Shown here piece by piece: positions 1-9,327 of a stretch of 64,000 bases of DNA. A model generated the notes under the pieces. It had not been told where the DNA came from, did not search any database, and saw only the letters and a program-made list of their open reading frames with translations. The number at the start of each line of letters is the position of its first letter. Within the stretch, counting starts at the first letter, position 1. The stretch is from Paracoccus zhejiangensis (lineage in GTDB: Bacteria > Pseudomonadota > Alphaproteobacteria > Rhodobacterales > Rhodobacteraceae). The translations under genes and the position numbers were made by a program. The stretch spans positions 3,778,501-3,842,500 of the forward strand of contig NZ_CP025430.1 in NCBI RefSeq assembly GCF_002847445.1, given 5' to 3'.

Positions 1-17
1 ACTGTCACGGCCATGAC

Positions 18-37
18 GCCGAACCGGAGAGTTCGGC
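18..37. promoter_or_regulatory. Perfect hairpin upstream of the family-5 ABC operon
   Basis: GCCGAAC (18-24) and GTTCGGC (31-37) form a perfect 7-bp stem around the 6-base loop CGGAGA. No T tract follows, so it is not a clear intrinsic terminator. It may be an mRNA-leader structure for the binding-protein gene at 66, or the end of an upstream element outside the window. Confidence 0.3.
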
Positions 38-65
38 CGGAGAACAATCACAGGGAGACGTTTAG

Positions 66-1664
66 ATGACCAAGTTCTTGAACACGCGGGCGATGCTGCT
101 GGCCACGGCGCTGGCCTTCGCGCCGGCGGCCTATGCCGAGACTCCGGCCGATGTGCTGGTCGTGGCCCACACGATCGACGACATCATCAGCCTCGACCCG
201 GCGCAGTCCTTCGAATTCTCGGGCAATGACGTCAACAACAACACCTATGACCGCCTGGTCGATTTCGACCCGCTCGACCTGGACAAGGGCTTCCAGCCGA
301 GCCTCGCCGAAAGCTGGGAGGTCAGCGAGGACGGGCTGTCGATCACCTTCACCATGCGCGAAGGCGTCAAGTTCCACTCGGGCAATCCGGTCCGGGCCGA
401 GGATGCCGCCTGGTCGCTGCAGCGTGCGGTGAAGCTGGACAAGACCCCGGCCTTCATCCTGACCCAGTTCGGCTTCACCGCCGACAATGTCGAGACGAAC
501 ATCACCGCGGACGGCAACAAGCTGACGCTGACGATGGACAAGCCCTATGCGCCCAGCTTCGTGCTGAACTGCCTCACCGCCAACATCGCCAGCGTGGTCG
601 ATAAAGAGCTGGTGATGCAGCATGTCGAGGGCGAGGACATGGGCAATGCCTGGCTGTCGAACAACGATGCCGGCTCGGGCGCCTATGTGCTGGCCGGCTG
701 GACCCCGAACGAGGCGGTGCAGCTGACGGCCTTTGCCGACTACTTCCAGGGCGCGCCGAAGATGGCGCGGGTGATCGTGAAGAACGTCGCCGAGTCGAGC
801 GCGCAGCGCCTGCAGCTCGAGGCCGGCGATATCGACGTGGCCCGCAACCTGACGCCGACGGATGTAGAGGCGGTCTCGACCGTCGAGGGCATCAAGGTTC
901 AGGACGAGCCGCGTGGCCGTATCCTCTACATGGGTCTGAACCAGAAGGACGAGGTTCTGTCCAATCCCAAGGTTGTCGAGGCGATGAAATATCTCGTCGA
1001 TTACGAGGGCATCGCCGGCAGCTTCCTGAAGGGCCAGTTCATGGTGCATCAGGCCTTCCTGCCCTCGGGCTACCTGGGTGCGCTGGACGAGAACCCCTAT
1101 ACCTATGATGTCGCCAAGGCAAAGGCGCTGATCGAGGAAGCCGGCATGGCCGGCAAGACCATCACCACCAAGGTTCGCGACCTGCGCGAATATGTCGACA
1201 CGGCTCAGGCGCTGCAGGCTTCCATGGCCGAGGCCGGGCTGACGCTGAACATCGAGCAGATGACCGGCGCGCAGGTGTTGGATGCCTATCGTGCCCGCGA
1301 AGTGCCGATCTTCCTTGGCGAATGGGGCCCGGATTATTCCGACCCGAACACCAATGCCGCGACCTTCGCTTATAACCCCGACAACAGCGACGAGGCCAAT
1401 GCCACCGGCCTTCTGGCCTGGCGCAACGCCTATGCCGTGCCCGAGGCGATGGGCAAGGCAACCGTCGATGCCACGCTGGAGCAGGACGGCGAGAAGCGCG
1501 CCCAAATGTATATCGACCTGCAGAAGCAATATCAGGCCGAGGCGCCGATCGTGCCGCTGTTCCAGCGGATCGAGCCGACCGGGTTGCGCGACGGGGTCGA
1601 GAACTGGAACTCGGGCAAGGCGGTGACCTCGGTCATCTATCGCGCGGTTACCAAGGGCGAATAA
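66..1664 (+). CDS. Family-5 ABC transporter substrate-binding protein
   Basis: A periplasmic binding protein of the peptide/nickel/opine class (SBP_bac_5), 532 residues, normal length for the family. Residues 1-24 are a Sec signal peptide ending AYA before Glu25. The body carries typical family motifs: an early AESW segment followed by FTMREGVKFHSG, and SGAYVLAGW near residue 205. It would deliver its ligand to the two permeases and two ATPases that follow. The start has GGGAG about nine bases upstream. It is the first gene of an operon whose coding regions are separated by at most 3 bases or overlap. The substrate cannot be told from sequence; peptides, opines or modified amino acids are all possible. 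Confidence 0.93.
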   Translation: MTKFLNTRAMLLATALAFAPAAYAETPADVLVVAHTIDDIISLDPAQSFEFSGNDVNNNTYDRLVDFDPLDLDKGFQPSLAESWEVSEDGLSITFTMREGVKFHSGNPVRAEDAAWSLQRAVKLDKTPAFILTQFGFTADNVETNITADGNKLTLTMDKPYAPSFVLNCLTANIASVVDKELVMQHVEGEDMGNAWLSNNDAGSGAYVLAGWTPNEAVQLTAFADYFQGAPKMARVIVKNVAESSAQRLQLEAGDIDVARNLTPTDVEAVSTVEGIKVQDEPRGRILYMGLNQKDEVLSNPKVVEAMKYLVDYEGIAGSFLKGQFMVHQAFLPSGYLGALDENPYTYDVAKAKALIEEAGMAGKTITTKVRDLREYVDTAQALQASMAEAGLTLNIEQMTGAQVLDAYRAREVPIFLGEWGPDYSDPNTNAATFAYNPDNSDEANATGLLAWRNAYAVPEAMGKATVDATLEQDGEKRAQMYIDLQKQYQAEAPIVPLFQRIEPTGLRDGVENWNSGKAVTSVIYRAVTKGE

Positions 1665-1667
1665 GCC

Positions 1668-2768
1668 TTGAGCAGCACCGAAAGCGGTGCCGAGGGGGGG
1701 CGGGCTTCAGGCCCGTCCCCCGCTGGCCCTTCGGCGGCTGACCGCCGCGCCGCCACCCTCCGCCGGCTGAAGCGCATCGGCGGGGTGTTCCTGTCGCTGC
1801 TCCTGACGCTTCTGGGCCTGCTTCTCGTCACCTTCATCATCGGCCGGGTCATGCCCATCGACCCGGTGCTGAAGGTCGTCGGCGACCGCGCCACGCAGGC
1901 GCAATATGATGCCGCCTATCTGGCCATGGGGCTGGACAAGCCGCTTTACGTGCAGTTCATCGGCTATATCGGCGACGTGCTGCAGGGCGATTTCGGCAAG
2001 TCGATCTCGACCGGGCAGCTGGTCATCAACGACATCAAGCGGGTCTTCCCGGCCACGGTCGAACTGGCCACGCTTGGCACGCTGATCGGCGTGCTGGTCG
2101 GTGTGCCGCTTGGCGTCATCGCCGCCGCGCGCCGGGGTGGCTGGGTCGATCAGGTTGCGCGCGTCGTGGCGCTGGTTGGCTATTCCATGCCGATCTTCTG
2201 GCTGGGCCTGATGGGTCTTCTGATCTTCTACGGCATCCTTGGCTGGGTCGGCGGCCCGGGCCGGCAGGATATCATCTATACCGGCATGGTGCCGAATGTG
2301 ACCGGCCTTCTGATGGTCGACAGCCTGATCGCCGGCGACTGGGGCGCGTTCAAGGATGCGTTTTCCCACATCATCCTGCCCGCCAGTCTGCTGGGCTATT
2401 TCAGCCTTGCCTATATCAGCCGTATGACCCGCAGCTTCATGCTGGAGCAGCTGTCGGCAGAATATATCACCACGGCGCGTGTCAAGGGCCTCAGCGAACG
2501 CGCGGTGATCTGGCGCCATGCCTTCCGCAATATCTCGATCCCGCTCATCACGGTGATCGCGCTCAGCTTCGGCTCGCTGCTGGAGGGTTCGGTTCTGACC
2601 GAGATCATCTTCAGCTGGCCCGGCCTCGGCCAATACGTGACCAAGGCGCTTCTGGCCGGTGACATGAACGCGGTTCTGGGCGGCACGGTGGTCATCGGCA
2701 CCTGTTTCGTCGGGCTGAACCTTCTCAGCGATCTTCTCTATCGCGTGCTGGATCCGAGGTCGAAATGA
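1668..2768 (+). CDS. Family-5 ABC transporter permease (DppB-like)
   Basis: The first inner-membrane permease of the family-5 importer, 366 residues. It starts at TTG three bases after the binding-protein stop. The first 37 residues are a hydrophilic Ser/Gly/Pro/Arg-rich extension not usual in DppB. The first membrane helix (about 38-60) and the typical large first periplasmic segment follow. A cytoplasmic EAA-type loop (TTARVKGLSERAVIWRHAFRN, split around residue 270) should contact the ATPases. Its stop overlaps the next gene by 4 bp. A later internal start that trims the extension is possible. Confidence 0.9.
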   Translation: MSSTESGAEGGRASGPSPAGPSAADRRAATLRRLKRIGGVFLSLLLTLLGLLLVTFIIGRVMPIDPVLKVVGDRATQAQYDAAYLAMGLDKPLYVQFIGYIGDVLQGDFGKSISTGQLVINDIKRVFPATVELATLGTLIGVLVGVPLGVIAAARRGGWVDQVARVVALVGYSMPIFWLGLMGLLIFYGILGWVGGPGRQDIIYTGMVPNVTGLLMVDSLIAGDWGAFKDAFSHIILPASLLGYFSLAYISRMTRSFMLEQLSAEYITTARVKGLSERAVIWRHAFRNISIPLITVIALSFGSLLEGSVLTEIIFSWPGLGQYVTKALLAGDMNAVLGGTVVIGTCFVGLNLLSDLLYRVLDPRSK

Positions 2769-3682
2769 GCGACGTGCAATTTCAAAGCCGCCGCGACTGG
2801 CTGCTGACCGACGCGCCGCAGACCCGCCGGCAGGCGCGGCTGGGGGCGATCTACCAGGGTTGGCTGACCTTCCGCGCCAACAAGCTGGCGATGTTCGGGC
2901 TGGTCATCCTGATCCTGCTGATCTTTATGGCGATCTTCGCGCCTTGGCTCGCGCCCTACAGCCCGTTCAGCCAGAACCTTGCCGACCGGCTGCAACCGCC
3001 GGGGCCTGAGCATTGGCTGGGCACCGACCATCTGGGCCGGGATATCCTGTCGCGGCTGATCCACGGCTCGCGCATCACGCTGTTCATCGTCGGCACCGTG
3101 GCGCTGATCGCGCCGGTGATCGGGCTTTTCATCGGCACGGTGGCGGGCTTTGCCGGCGGCTGGGTCGATCAGGTGCTGATGCGGATCACCGATATCTTCC
3201 TCGCCTTCCCCAAGCTGGTGCTGGCGCTGGCCTTTGTCGCCGCCCTAGGCGCCGGCATCGGCAATGCCGTTCTGGCCTTGGCGATCACCGCCTGGCCGCC
3301 CTATGCGCGACTGGCAAGGGCCGAGACGCTGACCATCCGCAATGCCGATTTCATCGCCGCCGCGCGCTTGCAGGGGGCGGGGCCGATGCGGCTGTTGATC
3401 GGTCATATCTGGCCGCTCTGCGTCAGTTCGCTGATCGTGCGGGTGGCGCTGGACATGGCGGGGATCATCCTCTCTGCCGCCGGTCTGGGTTTCCTCGGCC
3501 TTGGTGCGCAGCCGCCGATGCCGGAATGGGGGGCGATGATCTCGGACGGGCGGACCTATATCCTCGATTTCTGGTGGGTCGCGGCCATGCCGGGTCTGGC
3601 GATCTTCATCGTCTCGCTGGCCTTCAACCTCTTGGGTGACGGCCTGCGCGACGTGCTGGACCCGAAGGGGGCCAAGGAATGA
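2765..3682 (+). CDS. Family-5 ABC transporter permease (DppC-like)
   Basis: The second permease of the importer, 305 residues, overlapping the DppB-like gene by ATGA. It has the DppC architecture: a cytoplasmic N-terminus, a first helix at about 40-60, a periplasmic segment containing HWLGTDHLGRDILSR, then a core of membrane helices with an EAA loop (RLQGAGPMRLLIGHIWP). The conserved TDxxGRD stretch is the family hallmark. It overlaps the following ATPase gene by 4 bp, so the permeases and ATPases are probably translated together. It should pair with the 1668-2768 product as a heterodimer. Confidence 0.92.
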   Translation: MSDVQFQSRRDWLLTDAPQTRRQARLGAIYQGWLTFRANKLAMFGLVILILLIFMAIFAPWLAPYSPFSQNLADRLQPPGPEHWLGTDHLGRDILSRLIHGSRITLFIVGTVALIAPVIGLFIGTVAGFAGGWVDQVLMRITDIFLAFPKLVLALAFVAALGAGIGNAVLALAITAWPPYARLARAETLTIRNADFIAAARLQGAGPMRLLIGHIWPLCVSSLIVRVALDMAGIILSAAGLGFLGLGAQPPMPEWGAMISDGRTYILDFWWVAAMPGLAIFIVSLAFNLLGDGLRDVLDPKGAKE

Positions 3683-4563
3683 GCGCGCCGCTGCTGTCGG
3701 TGAAGAACCTGCGCGTTGCCTTTCCGACCCGTCAGGGCGTGTTCGAGGCGGTGCGCGGGGTCAGCTTTGATCTGGGGCGCGAACGGCTTGGCGTGGTGGG
3801 CGAATCCGGTTCGGGCAAGTCGATGACCGGACGCGCCGTGCTGGGCCTTGTGCGGCCGCCCGGCAAGGTCAGCGCCGACCGGCTGGAGCTGGACGGCCAG
3901 TCGATCCTGAACCTGCCCGAGCGGCAGATGCGCGCCATTCGCGGCAACCGCATCAGCATGGTCATGCAGGACCCCAAGTTCAGCCTGAACCCGGTGATGA
4001 AGATCGGCGACCAGATCATCGAAGCCTATCGCCTTCATGCCGGCGGGGCGAGGGATGCCGCCCGGCAGAAGGCGTTGGAGATGCTGCGCGCGGTGCAGAT
4101 CCGCGATCCCGAACGGGTCATGGGCGCCTATCCGCACGAGGTTTCGGGCGGCATGGGTCAGCGCATCATGATCGCCATGATGCTGGCCCCCGATCCCGAG
4201 ATCCTGATAGCCGACGAGCCGACCTCTGCGCTGGACGTTTCCGTGCGTACCGAGGTCCTGAACATCATGGACCGGCTGGTGCGCGACCGTGGCATGGGGC
4301 TGATCTTCATCAGCCATGACCTGAACCTCGTGGCGCAATTCTGCGACCGGGTGCTGATCATGTATGCCGGTCGCATCGTCGAGACGCTGGCCGCCAAGGA
4401 TCTGCACAATGCCCGCCACCCCTATACGCAGGGGCTGTTGAACAGCCTGCCGCGGCTCGATCACCCGGTCGAGCGGCTGGCGGTGCTGCAGCGGCAGGAC
4501 AGCTGGCGCGACGGCCCGCTGCAGGGTGAACTGAGCGAAACCGATTTTCCGGGGGGCCTCTGA
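3679..4563 (+). CDS. ABC transporter ATPase (DppD-like)
   Basis: The first ATPase of the importer, 294 residues. Walker A GESGSGKS is at 41-48, the signature is SGGMGQR, and Walker B is in [12 protein letters not shown] with a following SHD switch histidine. The end keeps HPYTQGL but stops soon after. It lacks the Cys-rich oligo_HPY tail that makes typical DppD/OppD about 320-330 residues and can carry an Fe-S cluster. Some opine and glutathione-type importers share this shortening. The gene sits one base before the second ATPase. Confidence 0.92.
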   Translation: MSAPLLSVKNLRVAFPTRQGVFEAVRGVSFDLGRERLGVVGESGSGKSMTGRAVLGLVRPPGKVSADRLELDGQSILNLPERQMRAIRGNRISMVMQDPKFSLNPVMKIGDQIIEAYRLHAGGARDAARQKALEMLRAVQIRDPERVMGAYPHEVSGGMGQRIMIAMMLAPDPEILIADEPTSALDVSVRTEVLNIMDRLVRDRGMGLIFISHDLNLVAQFCDRVLIMYAGRIVETLAAKDLHNARHPYTQGLLNSLPRLDHPVERLAVLQRQDSWRDGPLQGELSETDFPGGL

Positions 4564-4564
4564 C

Positions 4565-5317
4565 ATGCTGAGGGTTGATGACCTGAATGTCTGGTTCGGT
4601 TTTCCGCCCGACCGGGTCGATGCCGTCAAGGGCGCCAGCTTCACCGTGGCCGAGGGCGAGAGTTTCGGCCTCGTGGGCGAATCTGGCAGCGGCAAATCCA
4701 CCATCCTGCGCGCCATCACCGGGCTGATCGACAGCTGGTCCGGCACCATCGAGGTCGCCGGGCAGGCGGTTGCGGGTCAAAAGCGCGACCGGGCCTTTCA
4801 CAAGACCGTGCAGATGGTGTTTCAGGACCCCTATGCCAGCCTGCACCCGCGTCATTCGGTCGACCGGGTGCTGTCGGAGACGCTGAAGCTGCAGGGCATG
4901 GATGATATCGACAGCCGCATCACCCGGCTCTTGGAAGATGTGGGCCTCGGTCGGGGCTTCCGCTTCCGCTATCCGCACCAGTTGTCGGGCGGCCAGCGCC
5001 AGCGCGTCGCCATTGCCCGGGCGCTGGCGGCCGAGCCCCGGCTGCTGCTCCTGGACGAGCCGACCTCGGCGCTGGATGTCAGCGTGCAGGCCGAGATCCT
5101 GAACCTGCTGACCGATCTTCGGGCCGAGCACGGGCTGACCTATGTCATGGTCAGTCACGACCTTTCCGTTGTGGGCCACATGTGCGACCGGTTGGCGGTG
5201 ATGCGCGGCGGGCGGATCGAGGAGATCATGACCGTCGATCAACTGCGTCACGGCGGCGCGACCGAGGATTATACCCGGCACCTGATCGCCGCCAGCGCGG
5301 GCTATGAGCGCGCGTGA
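4565..5317 (+). CDS. ABC transporter ATPase (DppF-like)
   Basis: The second ATPase of the importer, 250 residues, partner of the DppD-like protein. Walker [10 protein letters not shown] is at 38-46, signature [12 protein letters not shown], Walker [13 protein letters not shown], switch SHD. Like its partner it ends early (usual DppF is about 320 residues) and lacks the C-terminal oligo_HPY domain, so the shortening is shared by the pair rather than a local truncation. It is the last transporter gene; an aldo/keto reductase starts 28 bp downstream. Confidence 0.92.
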   Translation: MLRVDDLNVWFGFPPDRVDAVKGASFTVAEGESFGLVGESGSGKSTILRAITGLIDSWSGTIEVAGQAVAGQKRDRAFHKTVQMVFQDPYASLHPRHSVDRVLSETLKLQGMDDIDSRITRLLEDVGLGRGFRFRYPHQLSGGQRQRVAIARALAAEPRLLLLDEPTSALDVSVQAEILNLLTDLRAEHGLTYVMVSHDLSVVGHMCDRLAVMRGGRIEEIMTVDQLRHGGATEDYTRHLIAASAGYERA

Positions 5318-5345
5318 CGTTGTGGACGGGGACAAGGGCTAATCC

Positions 5346-6404
5346 ATGCAGCGCGTGAAACTGGGCGGCAGCGATGTCGAGGTCAGCGAGATCTGCCTTG
5401 GCACCATGATCTTCGGCAGTCAGACGGCGGAGGCCGAGGCCCATGCCCAGATGGATATGGCGCTGGAGGCCGGGCTGACCTTTCTCGACTGCGCCGAGAT
5501 GTATCCGGTGAACCCGATCCGGCGCGAGACCGTGGGCCGGTCCGAGGAGATCATCGGCCGCTGGCTGGCGCGGACCGGCCACCGCAATCGGGTCGAGATC
5601 GCCACCAAGATCACCGGGCCAAGCCAGATGGTGAACGGCAATACCCCCTTTGACGGCAAGGCGGTAACGGCGGCGATCGACAGATCGCTGAAGCGCCTCG
5701 GCACCGATCGTATCGACCTCTACCAGCTGCACTGGCCGGTGCGTGGTTCCTATGCCTTCCGGCAGAACTGGACCTATGACCCCTCGGGGCAGAACCGCGA
5801 GCAGACGCTGGACCATATGCGCGACGTGCTGGGGGCGCTGGCGGCGGCGGTTTCGGCGGGAAAGATCCGCGCTGCCGGCCTGTCGAATGAAAGCGCATGG
5901 GGGCTGACGCGATGGCTCGATATGGCCGGGGAAACCGGCGGGCCGCGCATGGCGGCGATCCAGAACGAGTATTCACTGCTCTACCGCCCCTATGACACCG
6001 ATCTGGCCGAGGTCGCGGTGAACGAGGATGTGACGCTGCTGTCCTATTCGCCTTTGGCTGCGGGGCTGCTGACCGGCAAGTATCAGGAGGGCTCGCTGCC
6101 CGATGGCAGCCGCGCGGCGGTGGACAAGGCGCATGGGGGCTTGGGTAATCTCGGCGGGCGCAAGACCGCGCGCGGGATCGCGGCGGTGGCGGCCTATCAC
6201 CAGCTTGCCGCCGAACAGGGCTGGGACCCGCTGCATCTGGCCGTGGCCTGGCAGTTGACCCGACCCTTCAAGGTCGTGCCGATCATCGGCGCAACCACGG
6301 CCCTGCAGCTTTCGCATCTGCTGGCGGGGATCGACCGGCGCATGGACCGCGATCTGGCAAAAGCCATCGACCGGCTGCACAAGGCCCATCCCCAGCCCTA
6401 TTGA
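5346..6404 (+). CDS. Aldo/keto reductase (Tas-like)
   Basis: An NADP(H)-dependent oxidoreductase of the aldo/keto reductase superfamily, 352 residues, resembling the E. coli Tas branch. The catalytic tetrad is visible: Asp48, Tyr53 in CAEMYP, Lys88 in ATKITG, and His129 in YQLHWP. The C-terminal cofactor-binding segment (VVPIIGATTALQL) is present. It lies 28 bp after the ABC importer and may be co-transcribed, which would suit processing of the imported compound. The substrate is unknown. Confidence 0.9.
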   Translation: MQRVKLGGSDVEVSEICLGTMIFGSQTAEAEAHAQMDMALEAGLTFLDCAEMYPVNPIRRETVGRSEEIIGRWLARTGHRNRVEIATKITGPSQMVNGNTPFDGKAVTAAIDRSLKRLGTDRIDLYQLHWPVRGSYAFRQNWTYDPSGQNREQTLDHMRDVLGALAAAVSAGKIRAAGLSNESAWGLTRWLDMAGETGGPRMAAIQNEYSLLYRPYDTDLAEVAVNEDVTLLSYSPLAAGLLTGKYQEGSLPDGSRAAVDKAHGGLGNLGGRKTARGIAAVAAYHQLAAEQGWDPLHLAVAWQLTRPFKVVPIIGATTALQLSHLLAGIDRRMDRDLAKAIDRLHKAHPQPY

Positions 6405-6460
6405 TGAAACCTCTCCGGTGGTTATCTTGTTGAGGCAAGAACCAAGACGGGGGCCGGGGA

Positions 6461-7423
6461 ATGGCGGGTGATCCATATGCAGCTTTGGGCGTATCCAAGA
6501 GTGCCAGCGATGCCGAGATCAAGAAGGCCTATCGCAAGATCGCCAAGACCGATCACCCCGACCTGAACCCCGATCCGGCGGCGGGCGAGCGTTTCAAGGC
6601 TGCCTCGGCCGCCTATGACCTGCTGAAAGACCCCGAGCAGCGCCGGCGCTTTGACGCGGGCGAGATCGACGATCAGGGCCATGAGCGGCCGCAGCAGCGC
6701 TATTACCGGCAACATGCCGAGGCGGCGGGCAATCCCTATGCGCAGGACTACGGCTTTGGCGGCGATCCTGACCTATCGGATGTGTTTGGCGATCTGTTCG
6801 GCCAGCGCGGCGGCGGGCGTGGCGGACCGGGGCAGGGGGGCTTTCGCGGCTTCGGCGGCGGTCCGGGCGCGGGGGCGGGTCAGCGCGAGGCCGATTTCAG
6901 CATGCGCGGGCAGGACCACCGTTTCCAGCTCGATGTCGATTTTCTGACCGCCGCCAAGGGCGGCAAGACGCGGATCACCATGCCCGATGGCAGCGATCTC
7001 GAGGTTGCCATTCCGAAGGGCGCGCATGAGGGCCAGACCATCCGGCTGAAGGGCAAGGGCGGTCCCGGCTATGGCAAGGGCGGCGCGGGCGATGCCTACC
7101 TGACGCTCAGCGTCGGCCAGCACCCGGATTTCGTGCGCGAGGGGGATGACATCTTCACCACCCTGCCGATCTCGATCGACGAGGCGGTGCTGGGCGGCAA
7201 GGTCGCCGCGCCGACCATCGACGGGCCGGTGAACCTGACCATTCCCAAGGGCGCCACCACCGGGCAAAAGCTGCGCCTGCGCGGTCGCGGGGTGAATGGC
7301 GGCGACCAGCAGGTCGAGCTGAAGGTGGTGATGCCGCCGCAGGTCGATGACGATCTGGCCGCGTTCATGGAAAACTGGCGCAAGTCACACGCCTATGACG
7401 CCCGCGCCAAGAGGAAGGGGTGA
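6461..7423 (+). CDS. CbpA-like DnaJ-class co-chaperone
   Basis: A J-domain protein, 320 residues, of the curved-DNA-binding CbpA type. The J domain is at about 5-66 with the DnaK-stimulating HPD triad at 32-34. A Gly/Phe-rich linker follows (about 105-145), then two beta-rich substrate-binding C-terminal domains. The Cys-rich zinc domain of true DnaJ is absent, and this absence defines the class. The next gene encodes a CbpM-like modulator 4 bp downstream, which supports the CbpA call. It should work with DnaK in the cytoplasm or nucleoid. Confidence 0.92.
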   Translation: MAGDPYAALGVSKSASDAEIKKAYRKIAKTDHPDLNPDPAAGERFKAASAAYDLLKDPEQRRRFDAGEIDDQGHERPQQRYYRQHAEAAGNPYAQDYGFGGDPDLSDVFGDLFGQRGGGRGGPGQGGFRGFGGGPGAGAGQREADFSMRGQDHRFQLDVDFLTAAKGGKTRITMPDGSDLEVAIPKGAHEGQTIRLKGKGGPGYGKGGAGDAYLTLSVGQHPDFVREGDDIFTTLPISIDEAVLGGKVAAPTIDGPVNLTIPKGATTGQKLRLRGRGVNGGDQQVELKVVMPPQVDDDLAAFMENWRKSHAYDARAKRKG

Positions 7424-7427
7424 ACCG

Positions 7428-7760
7428 ATGAGCCGCACCTATACCGAAGCAGAAGCCATCGCCGCCATTGACGATCTCGACGGTCCGCGCCTGGTCGCCT
7501 TCGTCCGCGCCCGTATCGTCCAGCCGGTGCAGGCCGAGGGCCAGCAGCTTTACCGCGAGGCCGATCTGGCGCGGCTGCAACTGCTCTGCGATCTCAGCGA
7601 CACCTATGAGCTGCACGAGGATGCGCTGACCATGGTCATGTCGCTGGTCGATCAGCTCAGCACCATGCGCGGCGACATGCGGGCGCTGATGCAGGCGGTC
7701 GCCACCGAACCCGACGAGGTTCGCACCCGCATCCATACCGTGGTGCGGCGGCTGCGCTGA
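7428..7760 (+). CDS. CbpM-like chaperone modulator
   Basis: A 110-residue protein that should bind the J domain of the preceding CbpA-like protein and restrain its activity. It opens with a MerR-like segment (YTEAEAIAAI), then LVAFVRARIVQPVQ, a DLARLQLLCDLSDTYEL helix and a C-terminal dimerising helix. All are typical of CbpM. I chose ATG 7428, 4 bp after the cbpA-like stop and preceded by AGGAAGGGG; the frame is open further upstream but that part overlaps cbpA. Confidence 0.85.
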   Translation: MSRTYTEAEAIAAIDDLDGPRLVAFVRARIVQPVQAEGQQLYREADLARLQLLCDLSDTYELHEDALTMVMSLVDQLSTMRGDMRALMQAVATEPDEVRTRIHTVVRRLR

Positions 7761-7765
7761 CCGGC

Positions 7766-8512
7766 ATGGCCGAGCGGCGGCATTTCGAGGAGGGCGGGGC
7801 CGGCTATGCCCGCCACCGCCCGACCTATCCCCCGGCTCTGGCCGGGGCGCTGGCCGCGCTGCCGGCAGGTCGCGGGCATGCGCTGGATGTGGGCTGTGGC
7901 AACGGCCAGCTGACCGTGCTGCTGGCGGCCGAGTTCGACCGGGTGACGGGAACCGATATCAGCGCCGACCAGATCGCCCATGCCGAGCCGCGCCCGAATA
8001 TCACCTATCGCGTCGAACCGGCCGAGCAGAGCGCGCTGCCCGATGGAGCAGTCGATCTGATCGTGGCGGCGCAGGCGGCACATTGGTTCGACCTGCCGCG
8101 CTTTCATGCCGAGGTGCGCCGGGTGGCCGCGCCGGGGGCGGCGCTGGCGCTGGTCTCTTATGGCGTGCCGCAGCTTGACGGACCGGCGGGCACGCGATTC
8201 AAGGACTTCTATTGGGGCGATATCCATCCGTTCTGGCCCGAGGGCCGGGCGCATGTCGAGCAGGGCTATGCCGCGCTGGATTTCCCCTTTGCCGAGCTTT
8301 CGATCCCGCCGCTGATGATCGAGCGGGATTGGTCGCTTGCGGCGCTCGCGGGCTATGTCGAGACATGGTCGGCGGTGAAGGCGGCGGCCAGGGCGGGTCA
8401 GGGCGCGATTGCCGAGACCGCGATGGCCGAGACCGCCGCGCTCTGGGGTGATCCGGGGACCGAATATCGGATCAGCTGGCCGATCACCGGGCGCTTTGCC
8501 CGGCTGGATTGA
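7766..8512 (+). CDS. Class I SAM-dependent methyltransferase
   Basis: A small-molecule methyltransferase of the UbiE/methyltransferase-11 type, 248 residues. Motif I ALDVGCGNGQL begins at residue 39 and forms the SAM-binding glycine loop. An acidic motif (VTGTDIS) and the AAQAAHWFDLPRF segment follow, the latter typical of the yeast YHR209W/Crg1-like branch. It starts 5 bp after cbpM, so the three genes probably share a transcript. The substrate is unknown. Confidence 0.85.
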   Translation: MAERRHFEEGGAGYARHRPTYPPALAGALAALPAGRGHALDVGCGNGQLTVLLAAEFDRVTGTDISADQIAHAEPRPNITYRVEPAEQSALPDGAVDLIVAAQAAHWFDLPRFHAEVRRVAAPGAALALVSYGVPQLDGPAGTRFKDFYWGDIHPFWPEGRAHVEQGYAALDFPFAELSIPPLMIERDWSLAALAGYVETWSAVKAAARAGQGAIAETAMAETAALWGDPGTEYRISWPITGRFARLD

Positions 8513-8749
8513 TCAGTCGTCGCGCCGCCCGCCGCGCCCGCCGCGACGCTTCTTCAACCGGGGTTTGCGCTCGGGCAGTTCGGCCAGCACCGCCCGGCGC
8601 ATGTCGTCATTCATCCCGGCCCATTGAGCGATCTCGGACAGGGTGCGATAGCAACCGACGCAAATGCCCTCCTCCGGGTGAATCACACAGATGTTCACGC
8701 AGGGGCTTTGCGGTTCCATTCGGGTCCAAACGGGTGGTTCCAGCTTCAT
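8513..8749 (-). CDS. DUF1289 domain protein
   Basis: A 78-residue protein of the DUF1289 family, common in Proteobacteria and of unproven role. The defining cysteines are in SPCVNICVIHPEEGICVGCYRT, a probable metal or Fe-S site, followed by an EIAQW helix. The C-terminus is strongly basic (RKPRLKKRRGGRGGRR), suggesting nucleic-acid contact. It converges on the methyltransferase with no gap. ATG 8749 is chosen; a GTG nine bases upstream is an alternative. Confidence 0.8.
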   Translation of the reverse strand: MKLEPPVWTRMEPQSPCVNICVIHPEEGICVGCYRTLSEIAQWAGMNDDMRRAVLAELPERKPRLKKRRGGRGGRRDD

Positions 8750-8862
8750 CGGCGGCACTCTAGGCGGCGGCTCGGCGGATGCAAGCCACCGATCCCCCTA
8801 GCTTTCACGTCAGCGGGGCGGGCGATGCGCCGAAAGCGCCCTGTCGCCGCCCGGTTTCGACC

Positions 8863-9327
8863 TCAGAGATGGCGCAGCCGGTCCAGCGCGCCCTGCAGGA
8901 TGTAACCGGCGGCCACCTGATCGATCACCTCGGCGCGGCGCTTGCGCGAGGTGTCGCCCTCGAGGAGCGCGCGTTCGGCGGCGACAGTCGACAGGCGTTC
9001 GTCCCAATAGCTGATGGGCAGATCGGTCAGCCCGGTCAGGTTCCGGGCAAAGGCGCGGGTCGATTGGGCGCGCGGGCCCTCGCTGCCATCCATGTTGCGC
9101 GGCAGGCCAAGGACGATCCCGGCAAGGCCGCGCTCGTCCACGATGGCGAGCATCGCCTTGGCGTCCAGTGTAAATTTCTGCCGCTTGATGGTCAGCAGCG
9201 GGGTCGCCACCTGCCGCAGCCCGTCGCTGACCGCGACGCCGATGGTCTTGGTGCCCAGATCAAGCCCCGCCAGCCCGCCGGCGCGGGGCAGGGTGGCGGC
9301 GAATTCGGCGATGTCCTCGAAGATCAT
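8863..9327 (-). CDS. ruvX: RuvX/YqgF putative pre-16S rRNA nuclease
   Basis: An RNase H-like nuclease of the YqgF family, 154 residues, implicated in 16S rRNA 5-prime maturation and historically annotated as a Holliday-junction resolvase. The metal-binding motif GLDLGTKTIGVAVSD lies near residues 20-34, GLPRNMDGSEG in the middle and WDERLST near the end; all are diagnostic. The ATG at 9327 overlaps the ccmI stop (ATGA), so it is translated from the ccmI transcript. The frame is open upstream but those codons lie inside ccmI. Confidence 0.92.
   Translation of the reverse strand: MIFEDIAEFAATLPRAGGLAGLDLGTKTIGVAVSDGLRQVATPLLTIKRQKFTLDAKAMLAIVDERGLAGIVLGLPRNMDGSEGPRAQSTRAFARNLTGLTDLPISYWDERLSTVAAERALLEGDTSRKRRAEVIDQVAAGYILQGALDRLRHL

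Noticed and set aside
3679..5317. Possible truncation of the two family-5 ATPases
   Set aside because: Both end early in the same way and are otherwise intact with tight gene spacing, so it is a subfamily trait rather than damage.
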